Position numbers and translations under genes: made by a program. DNA of 64,000 nt, from positions 186,001 to 250,000 of the forward strand of contig JARGSG010000202.1 in NCBI GenBank assembly GCA_030374805.1, given 5' to 3'. Below are positions 44,585 to 55,099 of the stretch, piece after piece; position 1 is the first letter of the stretch, and each line of letters opens with the position of its first letter. The notes under the pieces are model-generated. The model saw nothing but the letters and a program-made list of their open reading frames with translations. It was not told the origin of the DNA and ran no database searches. The stretch is from Gracilaria gracilis (Eukaryota > Rhodophyta > Florideophyceae > Gracilariales > Gracilariaceae).

Positions 44585-47204
44585 GACGTAAGTGGAGTTG
44601 ACTATGGTGAGTCGAGCCTGACGGAGGGCGGGGGAGTTGTCAGTGAGTTGTAGGACTTCGAAAGAGAGGGTGATGAAGGATGGGAGGGCGTCTCTTCCGA
44701 ATCGTACATGAATGGAAAGGGTATCGGGGGGGGGAAAAGATCTTGTAGAGATTTGTGAGGGATGTGAGGATTGGAGCGAATGAATTTGTGGGCAGTGATT
44801 AGGTCAGCGAAGGAGATGTGTTTGCAATCATGGATGAAACCGAGTTCCTGGGATTGGAGGGGGGAAGCGAGGCCAGGGAAGGAGGGGGTGATGGAAGGAT
44901 TTGTGGAGACGGGATTCCAGTCCTTGATGACGTTGGAGCGGTGGATGGCATGAATGCTTTCTTGATGTGCGCTGGACCTGCGATTTGAGGTTTTGGAGTA
45001 GTGGGACTTGAAGAGGGTGTGAGCGAGCTCGAATATGCCATCATCATTGACGTGGAAGCCTCCGAAGCGGCGAATGTCCTTGACAATGTGGTCGAGGAGG
45101 TGGAACTTGAGGGTTCCGAGGCTGGAAGTGTAGTGGGGGCCGGGGACGAGTACGGCTGTGCGCTTGGAGGACCGGTTTTGGTTGTGGAGGTCGGCGAGGC
45201 GGTCGTCAGTCCATTCGGTGAATGTGTTGTATCGCATGGAGGCGAGGAGGAGGTCTGAGTACTTGGAGAAGACGGAAGTGATGGGAGCTGAATCGACTTC
45301 GTCACCGCATCGGTCGAAGAAGGCGCCGATGAAGGGGAAGACCATGTCGAGTGCGCGGTAGTCTTTTGCTTCGAGCATACCACGCAAGCCGTCGGTAGTG
45401 AACAAACCGTTGAGAGTTTGACCGTTGTCGGAAGTGGAGAAGTCGATGTGGAGTCCGTTTGCGGGGGAGTGCTTTTCGATAGCGGAGAGGATGGTGTTTG
45501 AATGTTTGAGGATGGATGTGCGGACGGAGTTGAAGGGGCGACGAGACTTGGAGGAACGGGGGGTGGTGAAGAGGGCTTCTGAGTGGAGTCTCTCGATGGC
45601 GGCGAGCTTGATGGGCTTGGAGACGCGAAGTGGAAGTTATGGAGTGGTTCGAAGGTGAAGATGCTGTAAGGGGAGAGGAGTGGGATGATGTTGAGAAGAG
45701 GGTATGATTCGAAGAGGGAGGAGTACTTTGCGAGGGAGAGGGAGTGGAGGGCTTCAAGGGCTTTTTTTTTGTGTTGCGGGAGATTCTGCGCTTACGAGCG
45801 AGGAGAGCGTTTTGTGATTGTTGGAGGATAGTGGAGTGTGATTTGCGTGCGGCGAGGGTCTCTGGCTGAATTCGGGGGGAAGGGGATCGAATGTGTATGG
45901 GGAGGTCTGAGCGGGAGACGGTGCATCTACGACAAGGGTGTTGGGGGCGGGTTCCGTGGGAGATAGCGAGGATGTCTTTTGCTTCGGGGATGTCGGCGCA
46001 GTAGCTGACAAGGATTGGGTGACAGTGGCGGAGAACGCCATGGGCGTCACGGAAGGGGAAGCCGTTGAGACCGGAGGAGAGGAGGGGGCCGAGGAGGTTG
46101 GAGATGGCGAGCTGAATGAGTTCCATTTTCGTGTGTAGTGGGATGTGAGAGGAGGTTTGAGGGATGGAGTCGTGGTCTTGGGAGGGGTTGGTTGGGAGGA
46201 AGGAGGTTGGCAAGTATCCGAGAAGGGTGAGGTGTTCGGTGATGCACTTGCGACGGAAGGCATCGGAGAAGTTGAGAAGGGTGATGTGAAGGGGGTAGGA
46301 GGTGATGGAACAGGATTTGAGGGAGGTGGAGGACTTGTCGGAGTAGATTTGGACCAAGCCGATGAAGGAGTCGATACCGGTGGAGTCGGGAGTGTGCCAG
46401 ATGCAGGAGTCGTTGGAGGAGTGCATGATTTCGGCTTTGAGGGCGGGGACTGCTTCTTTTCCGAGGGTGGAGGCCATGGGGTGGCCGAAAGCGGGAGAGT
46501 CGGAAGGGGTTGTGTGGGAGACGGGGTAGAAGAAGGTGTTGTGGAATTGTGCGACGGCGAGTTGTTGTTTGAGGACCTGGATGGGGTCCTTCCGGAAGAT
46601 GGTGGTGGAGAAGAGCTGCTGTGGGTCGAAGAGGGTGGTGGGAGCGAAGCCGATGTTGCTGACACGGTGCTGGAAGAGGGTTTTCTGCAGCTCGAGGTAC
46701 TGGGTGGTGGAGGAAACGGCGTTGTGGAAGGCGGATTTGGAGAAGGCGGGGTCGTGGAGGAGGGAGATGAGTTCGTCAGCCTTTCGGAGGCCGAGGGAGG
46801 AGGCGATGGAGGAGATGTAGAGGACCATGCGTTCGAGGTGGTGGTTGTTGAAGAGGGGGAAGGAAGGGGGAGGAGGGGGAGGGTGAGATGGAGCAAACGG
46901 GAGTGGTGGCGATGTGGTAGGCGTCCTGGGTGTGGAGGGAGAGGGAAAATTGCTGGTGGTGGTAGGAGTCGTCGTCTGCGATGGGGACGTTGTCGGAAGG
47001 GCGGTTTGTGGGAGGGGGAGGTGTATGGAGGTGAGGGGTAGACTTGTGACGCTTGATGGGTGGGGGGAAGTGGAGGAGGCCTCCGCCTGGGGAGAGGAAA
47101 CGCTTGTTTGGGTTGAGGCGATTGGGGCATCTCCTCTGGTGCCTTTGCATGGCGGGGATGGTGCGGGCGAAGAAGGAGCAGCCTTCAAAGCAGCAGTTGG
47201 GCAT

Positions 47205-47750
47205 GGCGGGGAAGGTTTGGGGGTTGTTGGAGAGGATTGGGTGTATGTAGCGGGGAGCGTAATATGGCGCACGGACGGTAGGGCAGAGTGGTGGGGATGA
47301 TTGCACGTGATTCGAAGGCGTTTCATATATTTAGTATACGAATGCCTGATGTGAAAGGTGTTGACTAGTGAACTGATCTCCTCAAACTGAAAAGGTATTC
47401 GATCTATTTGTATAATCCTATTCCTATTCGATAAAAACCTATTTAAGTTTCTATCTAAGTGTCTATCTCGCTATTCGCCCCCGTATACATGAACGTAGGT
47501 GACACTAACACACTTACATTGTGCTGCGAAACTACCATCAACGAAAGAAGTATGCTAGTTTCCCTTCCATCCAAACTAGCAAAGATGGAAACAATTTGAA
47601 ATAATTCTTTGGAGAAAAACTAGCACAAGTGGAAAGGTGGAAATATTTTCGGAAATTAACACTTCCAAATTTGGATAAATTCACCGGTTTTTCGTTCGTT
47701 TTAATTCGGTCATTTTTGACCGCCAAACTAGCATTCCGATAACACCGACG
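47205..47750 (-). repeat. Transposase-side terminal region and terminal repeat, copy 2
   Basis: 546 bp upstream of the transposase start. Outer 160 bp (47,587-47,750) has no counterpart in copy 1. It contains ACTAGC/GCTAGTT motifs and ends AAACTAGCATTCCGAT/AACACCGACG, that is CGTCGGTGTTATCGGAATGC when read from the tip inwards. That agrees with the opposite termini at 6,802 and 25,983 at nearly every base, defining an imperfect inverted repeat of roughly 26 bp. Confidence 0.7.
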
Positions 47751-49486
47751 TTCTTAACCATATGGTCGACAATGCGCTCCGCATCGACCTGTTGCACAAT
47801 GCCCTCATAAGATTTGGTCACCAGCTCCTCTAACGGCGGCGCGAACGTTCACATCGGCGTTCCATCCAAACCGGGCGTTATACCCAGACCAGCCGTCACG
47901 GACTTCTCGTAAGACGCCAAAACCAACAAGGAGTGGGCCCGGAGGTAACCAAGCAGGTTACGCTGCGCCTGAGCCTGCTCACGTAGAGAAGTCTCGGCGT
48001 TGACCGCACGGCGCATCCATGCTCAGGCCGCTAACAGGGCGTCGTCAAGCGTCGCAGGCTCCTCTTCCCCGAACGGAATACAAGCCGCGCGGAGAGCCAC
48101 GAAGGCCTTGTGCGTATCACCGTCCGAATGCGGGCTGACGCTGTCTTCACTGGCGAAACCGGATTTGTCCCAAGACTTCCGACCGGATCCTGCCTGTACT
48201 CTTGCCTCCACAATGGCCTTCGCCTCAACTGGTGTAACCATCGTAGTCGGCAGTGGCGCCACGTCCTCGAAGTTCTGTGCCATGAACCCATGCGGGAAGA
48301 AGTCTGGAACGGTTTTGAAGGGCCAGGGGGGAAGACTCTCCGGACCCTTCAGGACTCGATTGATCGGCGTCGCGACCGATCCGGTCGAGGACATCGCCGG
48401 GAACGTATCGGAGTAGTAGTCGTACCACAGGAACCCCGGAGTGTTGTCCCAATCGGTCTCCAGCTAGTACTGCAGCAGCTTCTCACCGACCTGCGGAGGA
48501 AACACGGTGCCACGGACAACGTTCTGGAGTCCCATCTCGGCCAGGATACATGCCAGTTTGTACGGAATCGGAAACAACCGCCCGTACTTGGTTTGACCGT
48601 CCTTATGGTACAGACGCTCGTCTCCTGCGCGAGTGAAGACCTCGATACCTTCGTGGGCCGCCTGGAGAAACGCCATGAAGGCAAACACTGCCCACTCAGC
48701 GTATACGACCTGACGGACAAGACCATGTATGGGTGAAACTTTAAGGAGCTCTTCCGAATGGTAAGCAAACACGGACGGAGTCGGTACGGATAGGTTGTGG
48801 GACACATCGAGGCTGGTCCACACTTCGTTCGTGGAGCAATACAAGTCCGATCGGCGATGAGCAGGAACGTCGAAAAACTGGACGTTGTGCCAATTGTACA
48901 GAACCCCATGGGACGCCCGGATTCTCGCCTCCGTTGCGGCATTACTTCCCCACCGTTGACGGTCCAGCCAGTACAACTTGTCGTACGGCAGTTCGAACAT
49001 CACCAACCCAAGCGGATTCATGTCCTTCTCGGGAAAGCCCGAATCGGATTAGCAACGATGAAACAAACGCTGCAACGCATCCTGATAGGTCTCCTCCTCC
49101 GGACAGCGCAGGTATAACATGTCGCTTCGCCCGTAGGTCTCTTCGCTCTTCCGTCCGGTCACACCAGGCAGGTGGTTCCAGCGGGCTTGCCAAGCTTCGA
49201 TGCTTGTCCGTTTCGGACTGCGAATCGCCATATTCGGCATCGGTAGTGCCGTCGGAATCGATGCAAAACGTTCGCCGTCGAAAAATCCCTTCTGGACGTA
49301 TTCCGAGACGGATATCGGGACCTGCGTCCTCCGGAGAGGAGCGGTAAAACCGCGACGGAAACGATGGTCATACTTCTGACCAGGTAACGGGACCGAACGG
49401 AAAGGTGTCGACAGTGTACCAGAGCCGCTCGGGTTCGGCGCCATTGCGTGCGTGGGGTTGGATACGGAGTGAACCGACTCGGGCAA
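47751..49486 (-). pseudogene. Decayed unrecognised ORF; possible endogenous viral or retroelement gene
   Basis: One reading frame runs about 1.7 kb on the minus strand and is interrupted by four in-frame stops (49,049; 48,464; 48,023; about 47,850), with open blocks of 145, 185 and 123 residues. It is cut at 47,750 by the transposon terminus, so its 3' end is missing. Composition is GC-richer than its neighbours. Readable segments include NPLGLVMFELPYDKLYWLD and YNWHNVQFFDVPAHRRSDLY; no known catalytic motif is present. The size, lack of enzyme motifs and isolation would fit a capsid or Gag-like structural protein. Totivirus-like sequences are reported in the nuclear genome of Chondrus crispus, which makes an endogenous viral origin worth testing, but no homology could be checked. 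Confidence 0.35.
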
Positions 49487-50036
49487 GTCGCCGCTTGGCT
49501 TGCGCTCTTATAGGGGGAGATGAATACGACAACGCGGTACTTGAGGTATTACCGACCGTTTGGAATCGCCAAGACGACTATGTCGTCGTACAGAAGCCGC
49601 GTGGACGAAATGTCAGTGCTGATTGATTTATTTTTATTGGGGGATCAGGAACTGACGTTCCGCCGCCCCTTCTACACGAGATACACTCGCTTCGTCGTCG
49701 CGTCGCATTGCGCCCAATTCGTACCACCATACCTCACCCCTGCAACATCCCGTTCCCGTACGGTCGTGGCGAATGCTGGCGGTCCTTTGACCGTCAGTTC
49801 GCCCACCATGAGAATCACCGCTTCGGACACGACGTACCTGCGCAACCGGACGCTCGACCGCCAGGGTACCAGTCGCCGGACGTTCTCCCTCGAGACAGAC
49901 GGTACGCGCCGATTCGGACACCCGCGCGCCTTCGCAGCGAGCCAACATCTGTCCTCTCGTACTTACCACAGGGAACGAGCTCCGACGGTTCCATTCGTAC
50001 GATGTCCGCGGGAGACAACTTGAGAAAATTGGGCTT

Positions 50037-50081
50037 GGCTTCGCCCCGCCTTTCTGGGCAAGCTTTCCGAAAGCGGATGCT
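50037..50081 (+). repeat. Direct repeat A, first copy
   Basis: GGCTTCGCCCCGCCTTTCTG and the following GGCAAGCTTTCCGAAAGCGG, similar to 50,424-50,468 with about six differences. Confidence 0.6.
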
Positions 50082-50423
50082 ACGGCTCCCAATTCACCGT
50101 ACGGATTCGAAGCTCGCGCGGCGCATGTGACCGAACGGGTGACACCAAACGTACACCCCGCAGTGTGCAGAGCTGACAACCTGACGGCTCTGCCAGGTAC
50201 GCTCCGATCGGACTTCGGCATACGCATTGTCAGGGACGTCGACATTGCCCGGACGGACACCTGTGGTCTATACAGCTATAGGCTGTGGCGTACGTCCCGG
50301 GTACCGCGTCGTACGCCTTCGATCTACCGTACGCGTACCAGCGCGTAGCGTTCCGCTCGGTTTGATCCCTACCACACGTACTCAAGGCTCTTTTCGTCGT
50401 TCCCGCTCACGAAATTTTGGCAC

Positions 50424-50468
50424 GGCTTTGCCCCGCCTTTTCCGGGCAAATTTTCCGAACGGATGCTA
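50424..50468 (+). repeat. Direct repeat A, second copy
   Basis: GGCTTTGCCCCGCCTTTTCC then GGGCAAATTTTCCGAACGGA; 387 bp after the first copy. Confidence 0.6.
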
Positions 50469-51108
50469 TGACGCCCTCTCGACCAGGCGGACGTAAGCGT
50501 AGCGACTAAGCGACGCTACGCGGCGCTCCGAGGGTGGAGCGCAAGTCTAGGAGGGGAATCTGTAGTATAGTGGGCCCGAGTTGGTGCTCTGTATATCCGA
50601 TTGGCCGTTCACGTACAAAGGAGTAGTGCACGGTTGGCCGGTGCAGTGGCACCAGCACGTGTACAAGTTGGTGATCGAGTGCCGGACGGGTTGGCCGAGC
50701 GTACAAGTTGGACACGTGTGCAGTCTGAATAGTGACAATGCAAATTAAACCGATCGTACAGTAGTCAGTAGGGGGCCTAGACCCGATATTTAGTTGTAGC
50801 TCGGATCTCCCGAGGCCCCAATTGTAAACGACAAGCATCTTCTGCCGAACGTCTTCTTCGTTAGTTTGCAATCACGATAGACCACACGGCTACTTCTTTA
50901 TTGGGTTTCTCAGACCGTTCGTACCCTACCGCACGATTCTGTACGTGCCTGGTGATACCAATCGCCTACTCTCCCCTCGACCGCCCCGTGCTTCCGCCCC
51001 TTCTCTCCGTTCGGATTCATTACAGTCACAAGACTGTACGCTGCCGCCTCTTCCGTCTCAATACCGCTTCGGAATCTCTCCTTTTCGTGCATTATACCAC
51101 ATATTGGA

Positions 51109-51857
51109 ATGGCAAATGGGACAGGTGGAGAAGGCGTGTCAGTTGTTTTTGGAGGTAAAGGAGCTGGGGATGACAGGAAGCGTTGGGGGGGAGAAGGAAA
51201 AAAAGAAATGTTCACCGGTGACGCCAGGCTCTCCTGGGAGACGTCGCTGTGTGAGGGGAAGGAGGAGAGAAGGGAATGGAGGGGAAATTGCAGGAAGTCG
51301 GCTGAGGAAGAGGCAAAGGGGTGGGGTGATGGTGAACGAAGATAAAAAGGGGTGGGTGCCGCGGCAGCTGCCAGGTGAAGAGCCACTAGTTGGGTTTGGT
51401 AGTATGATAGCGGTTGTTTGAACGGCGGAGCGCATACTGGAGAAGCAGGAGGAGAAGAGGATTGGAGAGGTTGGAAGCCGGTTTGGGTCTACGAAGGTGT
51501 GTAAGAATGGAGGGAGTGTTCTTTTGGAGTTATTCAACTTGAAATTTAGGGAAACTGAGACTCAGGATCAGAATGCACGGTTAGAATCAGGGAGCGCTGG
51601 TGGTGGGTTTGTAATTTTTTTGATGTTTTTGACGACTTTAAGGAATATAAAGTTACGAGCGATGGCAGAAAAACTGCAAATTAGCCTTTGACTCTAGTAG
51701 GTGAAGTTTAAACTGCACTGAACGGAAATGTAATTTCCAAAAAGAAATATTTTTTTGCCTCGCTCACTTGCGCAAACTGCAAAATGCAATCTTGTTTGGA
51801 CTTTTTTTCACAATTAGCAATTTAGCACACTAAAATAGCATTCCGAGAACATTGACG
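51109..51857 (+). mobile_element. Giant KDZ-type transposon, copy 3 (right tip only)
   Basis: It matches copy 0 from about 6,060 to 6,802: the end of the MSNGYV gene (GQVEKACQLFLEVKEL, then frameshifts, then LFNLKFRETETQDQN), AACTAGC-like subterminal motifs and the terminus TAGCATTCCGAG/AACATTGACG at 51,857. It is truncated on its left at unrelated sequence. The original stop TAA is changed (GAATAA to GAATCA). A relic of an older insertion. Confidence 0.75.
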
Positions 51858-52590
51858 TATTCTATTTTGGTCACTTGCTACTCTACTACTTTTTAAGTTT
51901 TACCGCGTGTCTACGTTTTCTACCGTACAACTATACCATCTATAATTTTTTACTCCGTCATTTTTCCTTGCCTGTTTCAGGTGCTCTATCACCATATTGG
52001 TTGTGTGTTTTTTTCTTTAGGTCGAGCCCTCGCGCGCTTCCTGTCCTTGACGGACTCTACATCTTTTCAGTATTTGTCCGAAAAGAAGCCTCTATATGCA
52101 TTGAGATAAATAATGCGGGAAGGTTTTTGGAGCGGTGGCAGATCGATTGGCGTTGTGAGGGAAAGGAATGACTTTTCCACATATCCGCATAAATTAACAG
52201 CGGAGCGCACCACACATTCAGAGAACGCCTCTGAGGGCAATAGGCATCGTGTGGAAATCAATGTCGTTTTGGGGCTCTGCCATGTTGGTATGCAGGGGTT
52301 GAAGATGTATGGATTTGGCGACAGGGGTTTTCGGTTTATGAATCTGCACAATATACAGTCAGCGAAACTTCTTTATCTTGAAAACTACAACGGACATTTT
52401 TGTCGCAAACTGACGCCCTATAACAATATAACTACGCAAGCAGTAGTGTAGTGCATAGTACATTGCCCAGAGAAACCGCCGTCTTGCACAGGCAATCTAA
52501 TAGAAAACGAATGCCAATAAAGCAAACGAAGTTTATTTACCACAGCAAACTTTTGTAACTGCATAAAGAACAAAAACCACATGAAACAAT
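51858..52590. other. Intergenic, no gene recognised
   Basis: 733 bp of AT-richer sequence between the copy 3 tip and the Tc1-like pseudogene. The short open frames here show no conserved features. Confidence 0.4.
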
Positions 52591-53610
52591 CTAATAGCCA
52601 GTCATTCCTCCCTTTTTCTCCACTACTGTAATCAGACGGTTAAACAAAGACCTGCACAGGTTTTCAACCAGTAAATCAGGCATCTGATTCCACACATATT
52701 CCACTTTGTCGGCCACCGCTCCTACAGACTCAAAGTTAGTGTGGTCAGCGTACACTTGCCTGGTCAGCTAAAGCCACGCATTCTCAATAATGTTGAGATC
52801 TGGGCTCTTCGCTGGCCAGTCCGTAACAGTAACGTTATGATCTTTAAGCCACTTTTTAGTAGAGTTTGGTCTATGAAGACTAGCCCTATCGTGCCTAGAC
52901 ACCCAATTTTTACCTAGAGTTTCTGCCGCGTACGGCAATACATCCTTCTGTAGAACTTCAACGTAGCTGTCTGAATTTATATTCCTGTCAATTGCAGTAA
53001 TAAAACGACTTCCGTAGTACGAACTGCAGCCCCAAACCATTAAAGATTTTTCGCGTTGCACCCTTTTAGAAAGTATCTCTGGTTCTTTCTTTAAGTCGTG
53101 CCAATACGAAGCTAAACTATCCGGACCGTCAAGGTTTAACTTTTTCTCGTCCGAGAAAATAGGTTTCTCACATTCAATAGAGTTTTAACTGAGCTTTTCT
53201 TTCGCAAATAGAACACGATTTTTTTTGTGATGAGCGTTCATATAAGGTCCAGACGTCATGTTCTTATACTTTAAATACGGTACCTCGTGTAGTATTTGTT
53301 GAATTCTTTTCGTAGTGACGTGCAAATTGTACTTTTTTTGGACATCACTTGCACTGGACTGATGCATAGTGCGTCACGAATAATAGTACATTTGGTCTTT
53401 TTGGAGAGTTTTTGGTTTCTTGCTTTCCATTTGCGATGTTGACTCTTCTTTGGCCTTATTAAAAACTTTTGAATGGTTGTACGGTGACGGCGAAACACGT
53501 GTGCAATCGTTTGATGCGACATGCCGTCAGAGTAATGCGCTAAAATTTGCGCTTTTTTTTACGTCTGTTAAACGGGAACCACGGGGCGTTATGGTGTTTT
53601 GGATAAGAAA
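52591..53610 (-). pseudogene. Tc1/mariner-type transposase (DD34E), decayed
   Basis: On the minus strand a helix-turn-helix start (MSHQTIAHVFRRHRTTIQKF, 53,522) is followed after a frameshift by an RI(QQ)ILHEVPYLKYK-like second DNA-binding region and the catalytic part: FSDEKKLNLDG, LMVWGCSSYYG, WVSRHDRASLH, WPAKSPDLNIIENAW, ending near 52,591. The second Asp and the Glu are separated by 34 residues, so it is a DD34E Tc1-like enzyme. Stops at about 53,185 and 52,768 plus at least one frameshift make it inactive. Terminal inverted repeats were not identified with confidence. Confidence 0.75.
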
Positions 53611-53630
53611 GGAGGCCGCCTAGGTGATTA

Positions 53631-53646
53631 GCCGTTTTTAAATAAG
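53631..53646 (+). repeat. Harbinger left terminal inverted repeat
   Basis: GCCGTTTTTAAATAAG; complement of the right end except G/A at position 4. Confidence 0.75.
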
Positions 53647-53772
53647 AGATTTTTCCCTTAGCGCTTAACCCTTGATTCCAAGCAGTTCGTAGATTTCAAA
53701 ACAAGCGGCATTTGTTATTGTATGTACACGTGCGCCGAATGACGATGATCAGTTGTCGCGAGAACGAACCGC

Positions 53773-55008
53773 ATGGAAGGAAAGGATATTCTCCTTCCCT
53801 TGCTCCTCTTGGAGCAAATGTCTCAAACAGCTGCCCACACGGAAATGCTCATTTACCAAGGATTGTCTCTAACACCACAGATGGATACTTCGATGCAGGA
53901 GCTTATCGACGATGAGGAAATGGTGAGACCAGGCCGCGGCCATCCTGTTTCTGGTACGAAAGCTAAATACGCCATGCGCCTCTCTGCTAAAGTATACCAC
54001 GACATACGCTTTGATGACCCAGACATAAAGTTGTTCGAGAAAACGACGCATATGTCTAGAGAGGACTTCGACCATCTGCACGACTTAGTCCAAAAACGCC
54101 TGGAACGTCCCATAGACGTTCGTAATCAGTTTGAAGAACAGCAAAGAACTGCACGCAAAAGGCGTTTAGACACAAAAGAAATGCTGTTCCTTTTCCTTGA
54201 TATGCTTGGAGGACCAAACGAAGGTGGGTTGGGCGTGGAGAGAGCTGCTCATCGTTACGGAATATCAACGGGGACCGTATCCAACTACTTCAGACATGTT
54301 CTGTACGCTTTGTTTATTACTTTAGATTCGGTAGAACCAAAGCTTATCAAGTGGCCTGATGAAGCCGAAAGATCAGAGGCGGAGGGCTTAGTGATCGGGT
54401 TTCCGAGAGGTTTGTTCTTTGTTGATGGGAACAAAAGCAAGCGTTGGAGACCAAAGGATAATTCGGAGCAGGAACGTGCGTATGACGGCTACAAGAAAGC
54501 GCATACATGGGCCATACTTGCTTTCTGTGATTTGTTTGGACGGTTTATCCGTCTGGAGATATCTGACAAAGGTGCGGAAAGCGACCGCAATCTTTACACG
54601 AGCTCGGACGTGTTTCGTGATCCCACATCCTATCTAACTACAGAGCAGCACGGGATGGCTGACATGGGCTTTGCTGGAAGCGGGGCGCTCGTTGTTTCGT
54701 ATAAACGAAATGAGAGCACTACATGGATGTATCGTTCTGTTTACAATATGCGAATCAGGAAGCAACGTATGGTCAACGAGTGGGGTATCGGCTACATCAA
54801 CAATCGCTTTAGATTGTTTCTAGGACGTTGGCCGTTTGAGAAAGCTTTATTCCCGATTGCTTATCACACAGCGGCGATGCTTTGTAACTGGCAGATGCAG
54901 CGACGTGGTTATCCTCTACAACCACGCTCTAGATATGAGGCAAAACTGGCGGCTTTGGCTGCTCAAGAACACGAAGACGATGACTTAGAGCGAAGGTGCG
55001 ACACCTAA
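53773..55008 (+). CDS. PIF/Harbinger (DDE_Tnp_4) transposase
   Basis: A 411-residue intact frame. The N-terminal half carries a helix-turn-helix-like segment (VERAAHRYGISTGTVSNYF, about residues 155-173). The DDE core has FFVDGNKSKRW (D218), ADMGFAG (D297) and NEWGIGYINNRF (E336), matching the Harbinger catalytic triad and its E..fG.lk.RF box. GYKKAHTWAILAFCDLFGRF matches the conserved block after the first Asp. The enzyme cuts and inserts the element, normally with the help of the Myb-like partner. An intact frame suggests the element is young or recently mobile, though its partner gene is broken. Confidence 0.88.
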   Translation: MEGKDILLPLLLLEQMSQTAAHTEMLIYQGLSLTPQMDTSMQELIDDEEMVRPGRGHPVSGTKAKYAMRLSAKVYHDIRFDDPDIKLFEKTTHMSREDFDHLHDLVQKRLERPIDVRNQFEEQQRTARKRRLDTKEMLFLFLDMLGGPNEGGLGVERAAHRYGISTGTVSNYFRHVLYALFITLDSVEPKLIKWPDEAERSEAEGLVIGFPRGLFFVDGNKSKRWRPKDNSEQERAYDGYKKAHTWAILAFCDLFGRFIRLEISDKGAESDRNLYTSSDVFRDPTSYLTTEQHGMADMGFAGSGALVVSYKRNESTTWMYRSVYNMRIRKQRMVNEWGIGYINNRFRLFLGRWPFEKALFPIAYHTAAMLCNWQMQRRGYPLQPRSRYEAKLAALAAQEHEDDDLERRCDT

Positions 55009-55099
55009 GCAGCATGATTCTTTACTATGTGGCGTTGCGGCGCGCGTAGCGCTCGAGCGCCACGCGCGCGCCGCAACAAGAAACAAAAGAAGGCAAAGT

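Larger units (their letters stand above)
39615..44589 (+). mobile_element. Copia-type LTR retrotransposon, recent insertion
   Basis: A 4,965-bp element (39,620-44,584) flanked by 5-bp direct repeats GACGT (39,615-39,619 and 44,585-44,589). The uninterrupted site is visible in copy 1 near 10,025-10,035. The order gag, protease-like region, integrase, reverse transcriptase and RNase H (integrase before RT) is diagnostic of Ty1/Copia. It is inserted antisense into the copy 2 transposase gene. Confidence 0.93.
39035..47204 (-). pseudogene. KDZ/Plavaka-type transposase, copy 2, split by Copia
   Basis: Starts at 47204 (MPNCCFEGCSFFARTIPAMQ). The catalytic core is one uninterrupted frame from about 46,900 to 45,760, giving the best reading in the window: LVQIYSDKS, YPLHITLLNFSDAFRRK, LGYLP, YCADIPEAKDI and PCRRC. 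A frame change follows near 45,760, and the C-terminal part (45,405-44,602) contains FPFIGAFFDR, FHLLDHI and SKTSNRRSS before the Copia insertion at 44,589-39,615; the last about 190 codons (FMELVPPSDDVDLTLN, LIPSSYILGSVH) lie beyond it at 39,614-39,035. The original stop is mutated (TAA to TAT), extending the end by a few codons. Finger and core are out of frame across a C-rich tract, as in copy 1 but by a different amount. Confidence 0.65.
7015..47586. repeat. Foldback inverted repeat formed by copies 1 and 2
   Basis: Sequence 7,015-23,619 is matched in reverse complement by 25,984-47,586. The arms are about 16.6 kb once the 4,975-bp Copia insertion and one duplicate target site in the right arm are discounted. 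The spacer is 23,620-25,983 (2,364 bp), holding the rest of the reductase-like pseudogene, the MSNGYV pseudogene and the right terminus of copy 1. Arm identity is high but uneven: about 1 kb (20,700-21,745 against 27,870-28,925) appears identical, while flanking parts differ by scattered substitutions and small indels. Confidence 0.85.
25984..47750 (-). mobile_element. Giant KDZ/Plavaka-like transposon, copy 2 (inverted, truncated right end)
   Basis: Reads on the minus strand from its transposase-side terminus at 47,750 (CGTCGGTGTTATCGGAATGC on that strand) through transposase, AT-hook, SET, methyltransferase, hub and ParB-2OG genes, and is cut inside the reductase gene at 25,984, where copy 1 ends. 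It contains a Copia insertion at 39,615-44,589. It provides the only transposase-side terminal repeat in the window, and pairing it with the right ends of copies 0, 1 and 3 defines the terminal inverted repeat. Confidence 0.75.
49487..51108. other. Unassigned GC-rich region with internal direct repeat
   Basis: 1.6 kb upstream of the decayed ORF. Open frames here (for example 49,634-50,260 minus) have low-complexity, shadow-like composition and are not called. It holds a 44-bp direct repeat and, near 50,630-50,710, repeated GTTGGCC and CGTGTACAAGTTGG motifs. It could be the leader or remaining part of whatever element the decayed ORF came from. Confidence 0.3.

Noticed and set aside
46145-47041. 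298-codon Gly/Glu/Val-rich plus-strand frame
   Set aside because: Antisense shadow of the transposase gene; low complexity and absent as a single frame in copy 1.
48110-48736. 208-codon plus-strand frame
   Set aside because: Shadow of the longer consistent minus-strand reading frame.
49634-50260. 208-codon minus-strand frame
   Set aside because: Arg/Ser-rich with no motif, overlapped by equally long frames on the other strand; probably GC-driven.
52768-53061. Functional Tc1 transposase
   Set aside because: The catalytic part is readable, but stops and a frameshift break it.
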